Positions 33,380 through 43,560 of a DNA stretch of 64,000 nucleotides are shown here, in pieces (positions within the stretch are counted from its first letter, which is position 1; every line of letters begins with the position of its first letter). The notes below the pieces were generated by a model. That model had not been told where the DNA came from. It saw only the letters and a program-made list of their open reading frames with translations, and ran no database searches. Made by a program: the position numbers and the translations under genes. Location of the stretch: assembly GCA_035041965.1 (NCBI GenBank), contig JAPYMA010003061.1:115095-179094 (forward strand), read 5' to 3'. This DNA comes from Anisakis pegreffii (Eukaryota > Nematoda > Chromadorea > Rhabditida > Anisakidae).

Positions 33380-33460
33380 GATATTATAATGATAAATGCG
33401 CTCTGTGAAAGGATCTCTCTAATCCTGGGAACACTAAAAAGTTCCCCCCCTAAAAAGCTA

Positions 33461-33542
33461 CGCAGCGAGCAGGATTCGAACCTGCGCGGGCAGAGCCCAT
33501 TTGATTTCGAGTCAAACTCCTTAACCACTCGGACATCGCTGC
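33461..33542 (-). tRNA. tRNA-Ser (CGA)
   Basis: Copy 21. Confidence 0.9.
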
Positions 33543-33623
33543 GACATTATAATGATAAATGCGCTCTGTGAAAGCATTTCCCCAATCCTGGGAACACTAA
33601 AGAGATCCCTCGCTAAAAAGCTA

Positions 33624-33705
33624 CGCAGCGAGCAGGATTCGAACCTGCGCGGGCAGAGCCCATTTGATTTCTAATCAAACTCCTTAACCACTCGGACATC
33701 GCTGC
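33624..33705 (-). tRNA. tRNA-Ser (AGA), U32 variant
   Basis: Copy 22; base 32 is T instead of C (loop TTAGAAA). Confidence 0.88.
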
Positions 33706-33789
33706 GATATTATAATGATAAATGCGCTCTGTGAAAGGATCTCTCTAATCCTGGGAACACTAAAAAGTTCCCCCCCCCCTAAAAAGCTA

Positions 33790-33871
33790 CGCAGCGAGCA
33801 GGATTCGAACCTGCGTGGGCAGAGCCCATTTGATTTCGAGTCAAACTCCTTAACCACTCGGACATCGCTGC
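33790..33871 (-). tRNA. tRNA-Ser (CGA)
   Basis: Copy 23; one G-to-A change at the variable arm/T-stem junction; expanded poly-C in the spacer. Confidence 0.85.
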
Positions 33872-33952
33872 GACATTATAATGATAAATGCGCTCTGTGA
33901 AAGCATTTCCCCAATCCTGGGAACACTAAAGAGATCCCTCGCTAAAAAGCTA

Positions 33953-34034
33953 CGCAGCGAGCAGGATTCGAACCTGCGCGGGCAGAGCCCATTTGATTTC
34001 TAATCAAACTCCTTAACCACTCGGACATCGCTGC
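33953..34034 (-). tRNA. tRNA-Ser (AGA), U32 variant
   Basis: Copy 24; loop TTAGAAA. Confidence 0.88.
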
Positions 34035-34114
34035 GATATTATAATGATAAATGCGCTCTGTGAAAGGATCTCTCTAATCCTGGGAACACTAAAAAGTTCC
34101 CCCCTAAAAAGCTA

Positions 34115-34196
34115 CGCAGCGAGCAGGATTCGAACCTGCGCGGGCAGAGCCCATTTGATTTCGAGTCAAACTCCTTAACCACTCGGACATCGCTGC
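34115..34196 (-). tRNA. tRNA-Ser (CGA)
   Basis: Copy 25. Confidence 0.9.
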
Positions 34197-34277
34197 GACA
34201 TTATAATGATAAATGCGCTCTGTGAAAGCATTTCCCCAATCCTGGGAACACTAAAGAGATCCCTCGCTAAAAAGCTA

Positions 34278-34359
34278 CGCAGCGAGCAGGATTCGAACCT
34301 GCGCGGGCAGAGCCCATTTGATTTCTAGTCAAACTCCTTAACCACTCGGACATCGCTGC
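34278..34359 (-). tRNA. tRNA-Ser (AGA)
   Basis: Copy 26; its 5' spacer has several private changes. Confidence 0.9.
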
Positions 34360-34439
34360 GATATTATAGTGATCAATGCACTCTATGAAAGGATTTCTGT
34401 AATCCTGGGAACACTAAAAGTTCCCCCCCTAAAAAGCTA

Positions 34440-34521
34440 CGCAGCGAGCAGGATTCGAACCTGCGCGGGCAGAGCCCATTTGATTTCGAGTCAAACTCCT
34501 TAACCACTCGGACATCGCTGC
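34440..34521 (-). tRNA. tRNA-Ser (CGA)
   Basis: Copy 27. Confidence 0.9.
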
Positions 34522-34602
34522 GACATTATAATGATAAATGCGCTCTGTGAAAGCATTTCCCCAATCCTGGGAACACTAAAGAGATCCCTCGCTAAAAAGC
34601 TA

Positions 34603-34684
34603 CGCAGCGAGCAGGATTCGAACCTGCGCGGGCAGAGCCCATTTGATTTCTAGTCAAACTCCTTAACCACTCGGACATCGCTGC
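34603..34684 (-). tRNA. tRNA-Ser (AGA)
   Basis: Copy 28. Confidence 0.9.
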
Positions 34685-34765
34685 GATATTATAATGATAA
34701 ATGCGCTCTGTGAAAGGATTTCTCTAATCCTGGGAACACTAAAAAGTTCCCCCCCTAAAAAGCTA

Positions 34766-34847
34766 CGCAGCGAGCAGGATTCGAACCTGCGCGGGCAGAG
34801 CCCATTTGATTTCGAGTCAAACTCCTTAACCACTCGGACATCGCTGC
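34766..34847 (-). tRNA. tRNA-Ser (CGA)
   Basis: Copy 29. Confidence 0.9.
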
Positions 34848-34928
34848 GACATTATAATGATAAATGCGCTCTGTGAAAGCATTTCCCCAATCCTGGGAAC
34901 ACTAAAGAGATCCCTCGCTAAAAAGCTA

Positions 34929-35010
34929 CGCAGCGAGCAGGATTCGAACCTGCGCGGGCAGAGCCCATTTGATTTCTAGTCAAACTCCTTAACCACTCGG
35001 ACATCGCTGC
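34929..35010 (-). tRNA. tRNA-Ser (AGA)
   Basis: Copy 30. Confidence 0.9.
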
Positions 35011-35090
35011 GATATTATAATGATAAATGCGCTCTGTGAAAGGATTTCTCTAATCCTGGGAACACTAAAAAGTTCCCCCCTAAAAAGCTA

Positions 35091-35172
35091 CGCAGCGAGC
35101 AGGATTCGAACCTGCGCGGGCAGAGCCCATTTGATTTCGAGTCAAACTCCTTAACCACTCGGACATCGCTGC
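35091..35172 (-). tRNA. tRNA-Ser (CGA)
   Basis: Copy 31. Confidence 0.9.
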
Positions 35173-35253
35173 GACATTATAATGATAAATGCGCTCTGTG
35201 AAAGCATTTCCCCAATCCTGGGAACACTAAAGAGATCCCTCGCTAAAAAGCTA

Positions 35254-35335
35254 CGCAGCGAGCAGGATTCGAACCTGCGCGGGCAGAGCCCATTTGATTT
35301 CTAGTCAAACTCCTTAACCACTCGGACATCGCTGC
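35254..35335 (-). tRNA. tRNA-Ser (AGA)
   Basis: Copy 32. Confidence 0.9.
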
Positions 35336-35415
35336 GATATTATAATGATAAATGCGCTCTGTGAAAGGATTTCTCTAATCCTGGGAACACTAAAAAGTTC
35401 CCCCCTAAAAAGCTA

Positions 35416-35497
35416 CGCAGCGAGCAGGATTCGAACCTGCGCGGGCAGAGCCCATTTGATTTCGAGTCAAACTCCTTAACCACTCGGACATCGCTGC
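35416..35497 (-). tRNA. tRNA-Ser (CGA)
   Basis: Copy 33. Confidence 0.9.
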
Positions 35498-35578
35498 GAC
35501 ATTATAATGATAAATGCGCTCTGTGAAAGCATTTCCCCAATCCTGGGAACACTAAAGAGATCCCTCGCTAAAAAGCTA

Positions 35579-35660
35579 CGCAGCGAGCAGGATTCGAACC
35601 TGCGCGGGCAGAGCCCATTTGATTTCTAGTCAAACTCCTTAACCACTCGGACATCGCTGC
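35579..35660 (-). tRNA. tRNA-Ser (AGA)
   Basis: Copy 34. Confidence 0.9.
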
Positions 35661-35741
35661 GATATTATAATGATAAATGCGCTCTGTGAAAGGATTTCTC
35701 TAATCCTGGGAACACTAAAAAGTTCCCCCCCTAAAAAGCTA

Positions 35742-35823
35742 CGCAGCGAGCAGGATTCGAACCTGCGCGGGCAGAGCCCATTTGATTTCGAGTCAAACTC
35801 CTTAACCACTCGGACATCGCTGC
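35742..35823 (-). tRNA. tRNA-Ser (CGA)
   Basis: Copy 35. Confidence 0.9.
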
Positions 35824-35904
35824 GACATTATAATGATAAATGCGCTCTGTGAAAGCATTTCCCCAATCCTGGGAACACTAAAGAGATCCCTCGCTAAAAA
35901 GCTA

Positions 35905-35986
35905 CGCAGCGAGCAGGATTCGAACCTGCGCGGGCAGAGCCCATTTGATTTCTAGTCAAACTCCTTAACCACTCGGACATCGCTGC
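35905..35986 (-). tRNA. tRNA-Ser (AGA)
   Basis: Copy 36. Confidence 0.9.
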
Positions 35987-36069
35987 GATATTATAATGAT
36001 AAATGCGCTCTGTGAAAGGATTTCTCTAATCCTGGGAACACTAAAAAGTCCCCCCCCCCTAAAAAGCTA

Positions 36070-36151
36070 CGCAGCGAGCAGGATTCGAACCTGCGCGGGC
36101 AGAGCCCATTTGATTTCGAGTCAAACTCCTTAACCACTCGGACATCGCTGG
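36070..36151 (-). tRNA. tRNA-Ser (CGA), base 1 changed
   Basis: Copy 37; base 1 is C instead of G, breaking the first acceptor pair. Confidence 0.75.
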
Positions 36152-36232
36152 GACATTATAATGATAAATGCGCTCTGTGAAAGCATTTCCCCAATCCTGG
36201 GAACACTAAAGAGATCCCTCGCTAAAAAGCTA

Positions 36233-36314
36233 CGCAGCGAGCAGGATTCGAACCTGCGCGGGCAGAGCCCATTTGATTTCTAATCAAACTCCTTAACCAC
36301 TCGGACATCGCTGC
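36233..36314 (-). tRNA. tRNA-Ser (AGA), U32 variant
   Basis: Copy 38; loop TTAGAAA. Confidence 0.88.
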
Positions 36315-36394
36315 GATATTATAATGATAAATGCGCTCTGTGAAAGGATCTCTCTAATCCTGGGAACACTAAAAAGTTCCCCCCTAAAAAGCTA

Positions 36395-36476
36395 CGCAGC
36401 GAGCAGGATTCGAACCTGCGCGGGCAGAGCCCATTTGATTTCGAGTCAAACTCCTTAACCACTCGGACATCGCTGC
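36395..36476 (-). tRNA. tRNA-Ser (CGA)
   Basis: Copy 39. Confidence 0.9.
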
Positions 36477-36557
36477 GACATTATAATGATAAATGCGCTC
36501 TGTGAAAGCATTTCCCCAATCCTGGGAACACTAAAGAGATCCCTCGCTAAAAAGCTA

Positions 36558-36639
36558 CGCAGCGAGCAGGATTCGAACCTGCGCGGGCAGAGCCCATTTG
36601 ATTTCTAATCAAACTCCTTAACCACTCGGACATCGCTGC
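36558..36639 (-). tRNA. tRNA-Ser (AGA), U32 variant
   Basis: Copy 40; loop TTAGAAA. Confidence 0.88.
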
Positions 36640-36719
36640 GATATTATAATGATAAATGCGCTCTGTGAAAGGATCTCTCTAATCCTGGGAACACTAAAAA
36701 GTTCCCCCCTAAAAAGCTA

Positions 36720-36801
36720 CGCAGCGAGCAGGATTCGAACCTGCGCGGGCAGAGCCCATTTGATTTCGAGTCAAACTCCTTAACCACTCGGACATCGCTG
36801 C
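36720..36801 (-). tRNA. tRNA-Ser (CGA)
   Basis: Copy 41. Confidence 0.9.
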
Positions 36802-36882
36802 GACATTATAATGATAAATGCGCTCTGTGAAAGCATTTCCCCAATCCTGGGAACACTAAAGAGATCCCTCGCTAAAAAGCTA

Positions 36883-36964
36883 CGCAGCGAGCAGGATTCG
36901 AACCTGCGCGGGCAGAGCCCATTTGATTTCTAATCAAACTCCTTAACCACTCGGACATCGCTGC
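36883..36964 (-). tRNA. tRNA-Ser (AGA), U32 variant
   Basis: Copy 42; loop TTAGAAA. Confidence 0.88.
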
Positions 36965-37044
36965 GATATTATAATGATAAATGCGCTCTGTGAAAGGATC
37001 TCTCTAATCCTGGGAACACTAAAAAGTTCCCCCCTAAAAAGCTA

Positions 37045-37126
37045 CGCAGCGAGCAGGATTCGAACCTGCGCGGGCAGAGCCCATTTGATTTCGAGTCAAA
37101 CTCCTTAACCACTCGGACATCGCTGC
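37045..37126 (-). tRNA. tRNA-Ser (CGA)
   Basis: Copy 43. Confidence 0.9.
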
Positions 37127-37207
37127 GACATTATAATGATAAATGCGCTCTGTGAAAGCATTTCCCCAATCCTGGGAACACTAAAGAGATCCCTCGCTAA
37201 AAAGCTA

Positions 37208-37289
37208 CGCAGCGAGCAGGATTCGAACCTGCGCGGGCAGAGCCCATTTGATTTCTAGTCAAACTCCTTAACCACTCGGACATCGCTGC
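37208..37289 (-). tRNA. tRNA-Ser (AGA)
   Basis: Copy 44. Confidence 0.9.
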
Positions 37290-37369
37290 GATATTATAAT
37301 GATAAATGCGCTCTGTGAAAGGATTTCTCTAATCCTGGGAACACTAAAAAGTTCCCCCCTAAAAAGCTA

Positions 37370-37451
37370 CGCAGCGAGCAGGATTCGAACCTGCGCGGGC
37401 AGAGCCCATTTGATTTCGAGTCAAACTCCTTAACCACTCGGACATCGCTGC
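37370..37451 (-). tRNA. tRNA-Ser (CGA)
   Basis: Copy 45. Confidence 0.9.
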
Positions 37452-37532
37452 GACATTATAATGATAAATGCGCTCTGTGAAAGCATTTCCCCAATCCTGG
37501 GAACACTAAAGAGATCCCTCGCTAAAAAGCTA

Positions 37533-37614
37533 CGCAGCGAGCAGGATTCGAACCTGCGCGGGCAGAGCCCATTTGATTTCTAATCAAACTCCTTAACCAC
37601 TCGGACATCGCTGC
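37533..37614 (-). tRNA. tRNA-Ser (AGA), U32 variant
   Basis: Copy 46; loop TTAGAAA. Confidence 0.88.
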
Positions 37615-37694
37615 GATATTATAATGATAAATGCGCTCTGTGAAAGGATTTCTCTAATCCTGGGAACACTAAAAAGTTCCCCCCTAAAAAGCTA

Positions 37695-37776
37695 CGCAGC
37701 GAGCAGGATTCGAACCTGCGCGGGCAGAGCCCATTTGATTTCGAGTCAAACTCCTTAACCACTCGGACATCGCTGC
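37695..37776 (-). tRNA. tRNA-Ser (CGA)
   Basis: Copy 47. Confidence 0.9.
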
Positions 37777-37857
37777 GACATTATAATGATAAATGCGCTC
37801 TGTGAAAGCATTTCCCCAATCCTGGGAACACTAAAGAGATCCCTCGCTAAAAAGCTA

Positions 37858-37939
37858 CGCAGCGAGCAGGATTCGAACCTGCGCGGGCAGAGCCCATTTG
37901 ATTTCTAGTCAAACTCCTTAACCACTCGGACATCGCTGC
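37858..37939 (-). tRNA. tRNA-Ser (AGA)
   Basis: Copy 48. Confidence 0.9.
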
Positions 37940-38020
37940 GATATTATAATGATAAATGCGCTCTGTGAAAGGATTTCTCTAATCCTGGGAACACTAAAAA
38001 GTTCCCCCCCTAAAAAGCTA

Positions 38021-38102
38021 CGCAGCGAGCAGGATTCGAACCTGCGCGGGCAGAGCCCATTTGATTTCGAGTCAAACTCCTTAACCACTCGGACATCGCT
38101 GC
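38021..38102 (-). tRNA. tRNA-Ser (CGA)
   Basis: Copy 49. Confidence 0.9.
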
Positions 38103-38183
38103 GACATTATAATGATAAATGCGCTCTGTGAAAGCATTTCCCCAATCCTGGGAACACTAAAGAGATCCCTCGCTAAAAAGCTA

Positions 38184-38265
38184 CGCAGCGAGCAGGATTC
38201 GAACCTGCGCGGGCAGAGCCCATTTGATTTCTAGTCAAACTCCTTAACCACTCGGACATCGCTGC
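38184..38265 (-). tRNA. tRNA-Ser (AGA)
   Basis: Copy 50. Confidence 0.9.
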
Positions 38266-38346
38266 GATATTATAATGATAAATGCGCTCTGTGAAAGGAT
38301 TTCTCTAATCCTGGGAACACTAAAAAGTTCCCCCCCTAAAAAGCTA

Positions 38347-38428
38347 CGCAGCGAGCAGGATTCGAACCTGCGCGGGCAGAGCCCATTTGATTTCGAGTCA
38401 AACTCCTTAACCACTCGGACATCGCTGC
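38347..38428 (-). tRNA. tRNA-Ser (CGA)
   Basis: Copy 51. Confidence 0.9.
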
Positions 38429-38509
38429 GACATTATAATGATAAATGCGCTCTGTGAAAGCATTTCCCCAATCCTGGGAACACTAAAGAGATCCCTCGCT
38501 AAAAAGCTA

Positions 38510-38591
38510 CGCAGCGAGCAGGATTCGAACCTGCGCGGGCAGAGCCCATTTGATTTCTAGTCAAACTCCTTAACCACTCGGACATCGCTGC
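38510..38591 (-). tRNA. tRNA-Ser (AGA)
   Basis: Copy 52. Confidence 0.9.
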
Positions 38592-38671
38592 GATATTATA
38601 ATGATAAATGCGCTCTGTGAAAGGATTTCTCTAATCCTGGGAACACTAAAAAGTTCCCCCCTAAAAAGCTA

Positions 38672-38753
38672 CGCAGCGAGCAGGATTCGAACCTGCGCGG
38701 GCAGAGCCCATTTGATTTCGAGTCAAACTCCTTAACCACTCGGACATCGCTGC
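38672..38753 (-). tRNA. tRNA-Ser (CGA)
   Basis: Copy 53. Confidence 0.9.
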
Positions 38754-38834
38754 GACATTATAATGATAAATGCGCTCTGTGAAAGCATTTCCCCAATCCT
38801 GGGAACACTAAAGAGATCCCTCGCTAAAAAGCTA

Positions 38835-38916
38835 CGCAGCGAGCAGGATTCGAACCTGCGCGGGCAGAGCCCATTTGATTTCTAATCAAACTCCTTAACC
38901 ACTCGGACATCGCTGC
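38835..38916 (-). tRNA. tRNA-Ser (AGA), U32 variant
   Basis: Copy 54; loop TTAGAAA, last copy with this change. Confidence 0.88.
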
Positions 38917-38997
38917 GATATTATAATGATAAATGCGCTCTGTGAAAGGATTTCTCTAATCCTGGGAACACTAAAAAGTTCCCCCCCTAAAAAGCTA

Positions 38998-39079
38998 CGC
39001 AGCGAGCAGGATTCGAACCTGCGCGGGCAGAGCCCATTTGATTTCGAGTCAAACTCCTTAACCACTCGGACATCGCTGC
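38998..39079 (-). tRNA. tRNA-Ser (CGA)
   Basis: Copy 55. Confidence 0.9.
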
Positions 39080-39160
39080 GACATTATAATGATAAATGCG
39101 CTCTGTGAAAGCATTTCCCCAATCCTGGGAACACTAAAGAGATCCCTCGCTAAAAAGCTA

Positions 39161-39242
39161 CGCAGCGAGCAGGATTCGAACCTGCGCGGGCAGAGCCCAT
39201 TTGATTTCTAGTCAAACTCCTTAACCACTCGGACATCGCTGC
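39161..39242 (-). tRNA. tRNA-Ser (AGA)
   Basis: Copy 56. Confidence 0.9.
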
Positions 39243-39323
39243 GATATTATAATGATAAATGCGCTCTGTGAAAGGATTTCTCTAATCCTGGGAACACTAA
39301 AAAGTTCCCCCCCTAAAAAGCTA

Positions 39324-39405
39324 CGCAGCGAGCAGGATTCGAACCTGCGCGGGCAGAGCCCATTTGATTTCGAGTCAAACTCCTTAACCACTCGGACATC
39401 GCTGC
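39324..39405 (-). tRNA. tRNA-Ser (CGA)
   Basis: Copy 57. Confidence 0.9.
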
Positions 39406-39486
39406 GACATTATAATGATAAATGCGCTCTGTGAAAGCATTTCCCCAATCCTGGGAACACTAAAGAGATCCCTCGCTAAAAAGCTA

Positions 39487-39568
39487 CGCAGCGAGCAGGA
39501 TTCGAACCTGCGCGGGCAGAGCCCATTTGATTTCTAGTCAAACTCCTTAACCACTCGGACATCGCTGC
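39487..39568 (-). tRNA. tRNA-Ser (AGA)
   Basis: Copy 58. Confidence 0.9.
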
Positions 39569-39649
39569 GATATTATAATGATAAATGCGCTCTGTGAAAG
39601 GATTTCTCTAATCCTGGGAACACTAAAAAGTTCCCCCCCTAAAAAGCTA

Positions 39650-39731
39650 CGCAGCGAGCAGGATTCGAACCTGCGCGGGCAGAGCCCATTTGATTTCGAG
39701 TCAAACTCCTTAACCACTCGGACATCGCTGC
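39650..39731 (-). tRNA. tRNA-Ser (CGA)
   Basis: Copy 59; last of the regular alternating run. Confidence 0.9.
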
Positions 39732-39812
39732 GACATTATAATGATAAATGCGCTCTGTGAAAGGATTTCTCTAATCCTGGGAACACTAAAGAGTTCCCTC
39801 GCTAAAAAGCTA

Positions 39813-39894
39813 CGCAGCGAGCAGGATTCGAACCTGCGCGGGCAGAGCCCATTTGATTTCGAGTCAAACTCCTTAACCACTCGGACATCGCTGC
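39813..39894 (-). tRNA. tRNA-Ser (CGA)
   Basis: Copy 60; flanked by hybrid spacers, breaks the alternation. Confidence 0.9.
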
Positions 39895-39975
39895 GACATT
39901 ATAATGATAAATGCGCTCTGTGAAAGCATTTCCCCAATCCTGGGAACACTAAAGAGATCCCTCGCTAAAAAGCTA

Positions 39976-40057
39976 CGCAGCGAGCAGGATTCGAACCTGC
40001 GCGGGCAGAGCCCATTTGATTTCTAGTCAAACTCCTTAACCACTCGGACATCGCTGC
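39976..40057 (-). tRNA. tRNA-Ser (AGA)
   Basis: Copy 61; third-type spacer 5'. Confidence 0.9.
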
Positions 40058-40138
40058 TGGTATAAATCCTGCTGCACGATATTTATGCTGTTACGTTTAA
40101 GCTGTAAGGAGTTAACGTTCTGTAGGTGAAAAATTTTT

Positions 40139-40220
40139 CGCAGCGAGCAGGATTCGAACCTGCGCGGGCAGAGCCCATTTGATTTCTAGTCAAACTCCTT
40201 AACCACTCGGACATCGCTGC
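40139..40220 (-). tRNA. tRNA-Ser (AGA)
   Basis: Copy 62. Confidence 0.9.
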
Positions 40221-40301
40221 GATATTATAATGATAAATGCGCTCTGTGAAAGGATTTCTCTAATCCTGGGAACACTAAAAAGTTCCCCCCCTAAAAAGCT
40301 A

Positions 40302-40383
40302 CGCAGCGAGCAGGATTCGAACCTGCGCGGGCAGAGCCCATTTGATTTCGAGTCAAACTCCTTAACCACTCGGACATCGCTGC
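40302..40383 (-). tRNA. tRNA-Ser (CGA)
   Basis: Copy 63. Confidence 0.9.
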
Positions 40384-40464
40384 GATATTATAATGATAAA
40401 TGCGCTCTGTGAAAGGATTTCTCTAATCCTGGGAACACTAAAAAGTTCCCCCCCTAAAAAGCTA

Positions 40465-40546
40465 CGCAGCGAGCAGGATTCGAACCTGCGCGGGCAGAGC
40501 CCATTTGATTTCGAGTCAAACTCCTTAACCACTCGGACATCGCTGC
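40465..40546 (-). tRNA. tRNA-Ser (CGA)
   Basis: Copy 64. Confidence 0.9.
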
Positions 40547-40627
40547 GATATTATAATGATAAATGCGCTCTGTGAAAGGATTTCTCTAATCCTGGGAACA
40601 CTAAAGAGATCCCTCGCTAAAAAGCTA

Positions 40628-40709
40628 CGCAGCGAGCAGGATTCGAACCTGCGCGGGCAGAGCCCATTTGATTTCTAGTCAAACTCCTTAACCACTCGGA
40701 CATCGCTGC
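40628..40709 (-). tRNA. tRNA-Ser (AGA)
   Basis: Copy 65; third-type spacer 5'. Confidence 0.9.
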
Positions 40710-40790
40710 TGGTATAAATCCTGCTGCACGATATTTATGCTGTTACGTTTAAGCTGTAAGGAGTTAACGTTCTGTAGGTGAAAAATTTTT

Positions 40791-40872
40791 CGCAGCGAGC
40801 AGGATTCGAACCTGCGCGGGCAGAGCCCATTTGATTTCGAGTCAAACTCCTTAACCACTCGGACATCGCTGC
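40791..40872 (-). tRNA. tRNA-Ser (CGA)
   Basis: Copy 66. Confidence 0.9.
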
Positions 40873-40954
40873 GATATTATAGTGATCAATGCGCTCTATG
40901 AAAGGATTTCTCTAATCCTGGGAACACTAAAAAGTTCCCCTCCCTAAAAAGCTA

Positions 40955-41036
40955 CGCAGCGAGCAGGATTCGAACCTACGCGGGCAGAGCCCATTTGATT
41001 TCTAGTCAAACTCCTTAACCACTCGGACATCGCTGC
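40955..41036 (-). tRNA. tRNA-Ser (AGA)
   Basis: Copy 67; T-stem C to T leaving a G-U pair; third-type spacer 5'. Confidence 0.85.
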
Positions 41037-41117
41037 TGGTATAAATCCTGCTGCACGATATTTATGCTGTTACGTTTATGCTGTAAGGAGTTAACGTTCT
41101 GTAGGTGAAAAATTTTT

Positions 41118-41199
41118 CGCAGCGAGCAGGATTCGAACCTGCGCGGGCAGAGCCCATTTGATTTCGAGTCAAACTCCTTAACCACTCGGACATCGCTGC
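41118..41199 (-). tRNA. tRNA-Ser (CGA)
   Basis: Copy 68. Confidence 0.9.
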
Positions 41200-41280
41200 G
41201 ATATTATAATGATAAATGCGCTCTGTGAAAGGATTTCTCTAATCCTGGGAACACTAAAAAGTTCCCCCCCTAAAAAGCTA

Positions 41281-41362
41281 CGCAGCGAGCAGGATTCGAA
41301 CCTGCGCGGGCAGAGCCCATTTGATTTCGAGTCAAACTCCTTAACCACTCGGACATCGCTGC
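41281..41362 (-). tRNA. tRNA-Ser (CGA)
   Basis: Copy 69. Confidence 0.9.
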
Positions 41363-41443
41363 GACATTATAATGATAAATGCGCTCTGTGAAAGCATTTC
41401 CCCAATCCTGGGAACACTAAAGAGATCCCTCGCTAAAAAGCTA

Positions 41444-41525
41444 CGCAGCGAGCAGGATTCGAACCTGCGCGGGCAGAGCCCATTTGATTTCTAGTCAAAC
41501 TCCTTAACCACTCGGACATCGCTGC
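41444..41525 (-). tRNA. tRNA-Ser (AGA)
   Basis: Copy 70; third-type spacer 5'. Confidence 0.9.
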
Positions 41526-41606
41526 TGGTATAAATCCTGCTGCACGATATTTATGCTGTTACGTTTAAGCTGTAAGGAGTTAACGTTCTGTAGGTGAAAA
41601 ATTTTT

Positions 41607-41688
41607 CGCAGCGAGCAGGATTCGAACCTGCGCGGGCAGAGCCCATTTGATTTCGAGTCAAACTCCTTAACCACTCGGACATCGCTGC
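41607..41688 (-). tRNA. tRNA-Ser (CGA)
   Basis: Copy 71. Confidence 0.9.
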
Positions 41689-41768
41689 GATATTATAATG
41701 ATAAATGCGCTCTGTGAAAGGATTTCTCTAATCCTGGGAACACTAAAAAGTTCCCCCCTAAAAATCTA

Positions 41769-41850
41769 CGCAGCGAGCAGGATTCGAACCTGCGCGGGCA
41801 GAGCCCATTTGATTTCGAGTCAAACTCCTTAACCACTCGGACATCGCTGC
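41769..41850 (-). tRNA. tRNA-Ser (CGA)
   Basis: Copy 72. Confidence 0.9.
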
Positions 41851-41931
41851 GACATTATAATGATAAATGCGCTCTGTGAAAGCATTTCTCCAATCCTGGG
41901 AACACTAAAGAGATCCCTCGCTAAAAAGCTA

Positions 41932-42013
41932 CGCAGCGAGCAGGATTCGAACCTGCGCGGGCAGAGCCCATTTGATTTCTAGTCAAACTCCTTAACCACT
42001 CGGACATCGCTGC
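41932..42013 (-). tRNA. tRNA-Ser (AGA)
   Basis: Copy 73. Confidence 0.9.
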
Positions 42014-42093
42014 GATATTATAATGATAAATGCGCTCTGTGAAAGGATTTCTCTAATCCTGGGAACACTAAAAAGTTCCCCCCTAAAAAGCTA

Positions 42094-42175
42094 CGCAGCG
42101 AGCAGGATTCGAACCTGCGCGGGCAGAGCCCATTTGATTTCGAGTCAAACTCCTTAACCACTCGGACATCGCTGC
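42094..42175 (-). tRNA. tRNA-Ser (CGA)
   Basis: Copy 74. Confidence 0.9.
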
Positions 42176-42256
42176 GACATTATAATGATAAATGCGCTCT
42201 GTGAAAGCATTTCCCCAATCCTGGGAACACTAAAGAGATCCCTCGCTAAAAAGCTA

Positions 42257-42338
42257 CGCAGCGAGCAGGATTCGAACCTGCGCGGGCAGAGCCCATTTGA
42301 TTTCGAGTCAAACTCCTTAACCACTCGGACATCGCTGC
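42257..42338 (-). tRNA. tRNA-Ser (CGA)
   Basis: Copy 75; private changes in its 5' spacer (ATGTTTTTATG). Confidence 0.9.
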
Positions 42339-42419
42339 GATGTTTTTATGATAAATGCGCTCTGTGAAAGGATTTCTCTAATCCTGGGAATACTAAAAAG
42401 TTCCCTCGCTAAAAAGCTA

Positions 42420-42501
42420 CGCAGCGAGCAGGATTCGAACCTGCGCGGGCAGAGCCCATTTGATTTCTAGTCAAACTCCTTAACCACTCGGACATCGCTG
42501 C
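42420..42501 (-). tRNA. tRNA-Ser (AGA)
   Basis: Copy 76; third-type spacer 5'. Confidence 0.9.
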
Positions 42502-42582
42502 TGGTATAAATCCTGCTGCACGATATTTATGCTGTTACGTTTAAGCTGTAAGGAGTTAACGTTCTGTAGGTGAAAAATTTTT

Positions 42583-42664
42583 CGCAGCGAGCAGGATTCG
42601 AACCTGCGCGGGCAGAGCCCATTTGATTTCGAGTCAAACTCCTTAACCACTCGGACATCGCTGC
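42583..42664 (-). tRNA. tRNA-Ser (CGA)
   Basis: Copy 77. Confidence 0.9.
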
Positions 42665-42745
42665 GATATTATAATGATAAATGCGCTCTGTGAAAGGATT
42701 TCTCTAATCCTGGGAACACTAAAAAGTTCCCCCCCTAAAAAGCTA

Positions 42746-42827
42746 CGCAGCGAGCAGGATTCGAACCTGCGCGGGCAGAGCCCATTTGATTTCTAGTCAA
42801 ACTCCTTAACCACTCGGACATCGCTGC
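42746..42827 (-). tRNA. tRNA-Ser (AGA)
   Basis: Copy 78; third-type spacer 5'. Confidence 0.9.
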
Positions 42828-42908
42828 TGGTATAAATCCTGCTGCACGATATTTATGCTGTTACGTTTAAGCTGTAAGGAGTTAACGTTCTGTAGGTGAA
42901 AAATTTTT

Positions 42909-42990
42909 CGCAGCGAGCAGGATTCGAACCTGCGCGGGCAGAGCCCATTTGATTTCTAGTCAAACTCCTTAACCACTCGGACATCGCTGC
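42909..42990 (-). tRNA. tRNA-Ser (AGA)
   Basis: Copy 79. Confidence 0.9.
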
Positions 42991-43071
42991 GATATTATAA
43001 TGATAAATGCGCTCTGTGAAAGGATTTCTCTAATCCTGGGAACACTAAAAAGTTCCCCCCCTAAAAAGCTA

Positions 43072-43153
43072 CGCAGCGAGCAGGATTCGAACCTGCGCGG
43101 GCAGAGCCCATTTGATTTCGAGTCAAACTCCTTAACCACTCGGACATCGCTGC
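43072..43153 (-). tRNA. tRNA-Ser (CGA)
   Basis: Copy 80. Confidence 0.9.
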
Positions 43154-43234
43154 GACATTATAATGATAAATGCGCTCTGTGAAAGCATTTCCCCAATCCT
43201 GGGAACACTAAAGAGATCCCTCGCTAAAAAGCTA

Positions 43235-43316
43235 CGCAGCGAGCAGGATTCGAACCTGCGCGGGCAGAGCCCATTTGATTTCTAGTCAAACTCCTTAACC
43301 ACTCGGACATCGCTGC
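43235..43316 (-). tRNA. tRNA-Ser (AGA)
   Basis: Copy 81; third-type spacer 5'. Confidence 0.9.
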
Positions 43317-43397
43317 TGGTATAAATCCTGCTGCACGATATTTATGCTGTTACGTTTAAGCTGTAAGGAGTTAACGTTCTGTAGGTGAAAAATTTTT

Positions 43398-43479
43398 CGC
43401 AGCGAGCAGGATTCGAACCTGCGCGGGCAGAGCCCATTTGATTTCGAGTCAAACTCCTTAACCACTCGGACATCGCTGC
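43398..43479 (-). tRNA. tRNA-Ser (CGA)
   Basis: Copy 82. Confidence 0.9.
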
Positions 43480-43560
43480 GATATTATAATGATAAATGCG
43501 CTCTGTGAAAGGATTTCTCTAATCCTGGGAACACTAAAGAGTTCCCTCGCTAAAAAGCTA

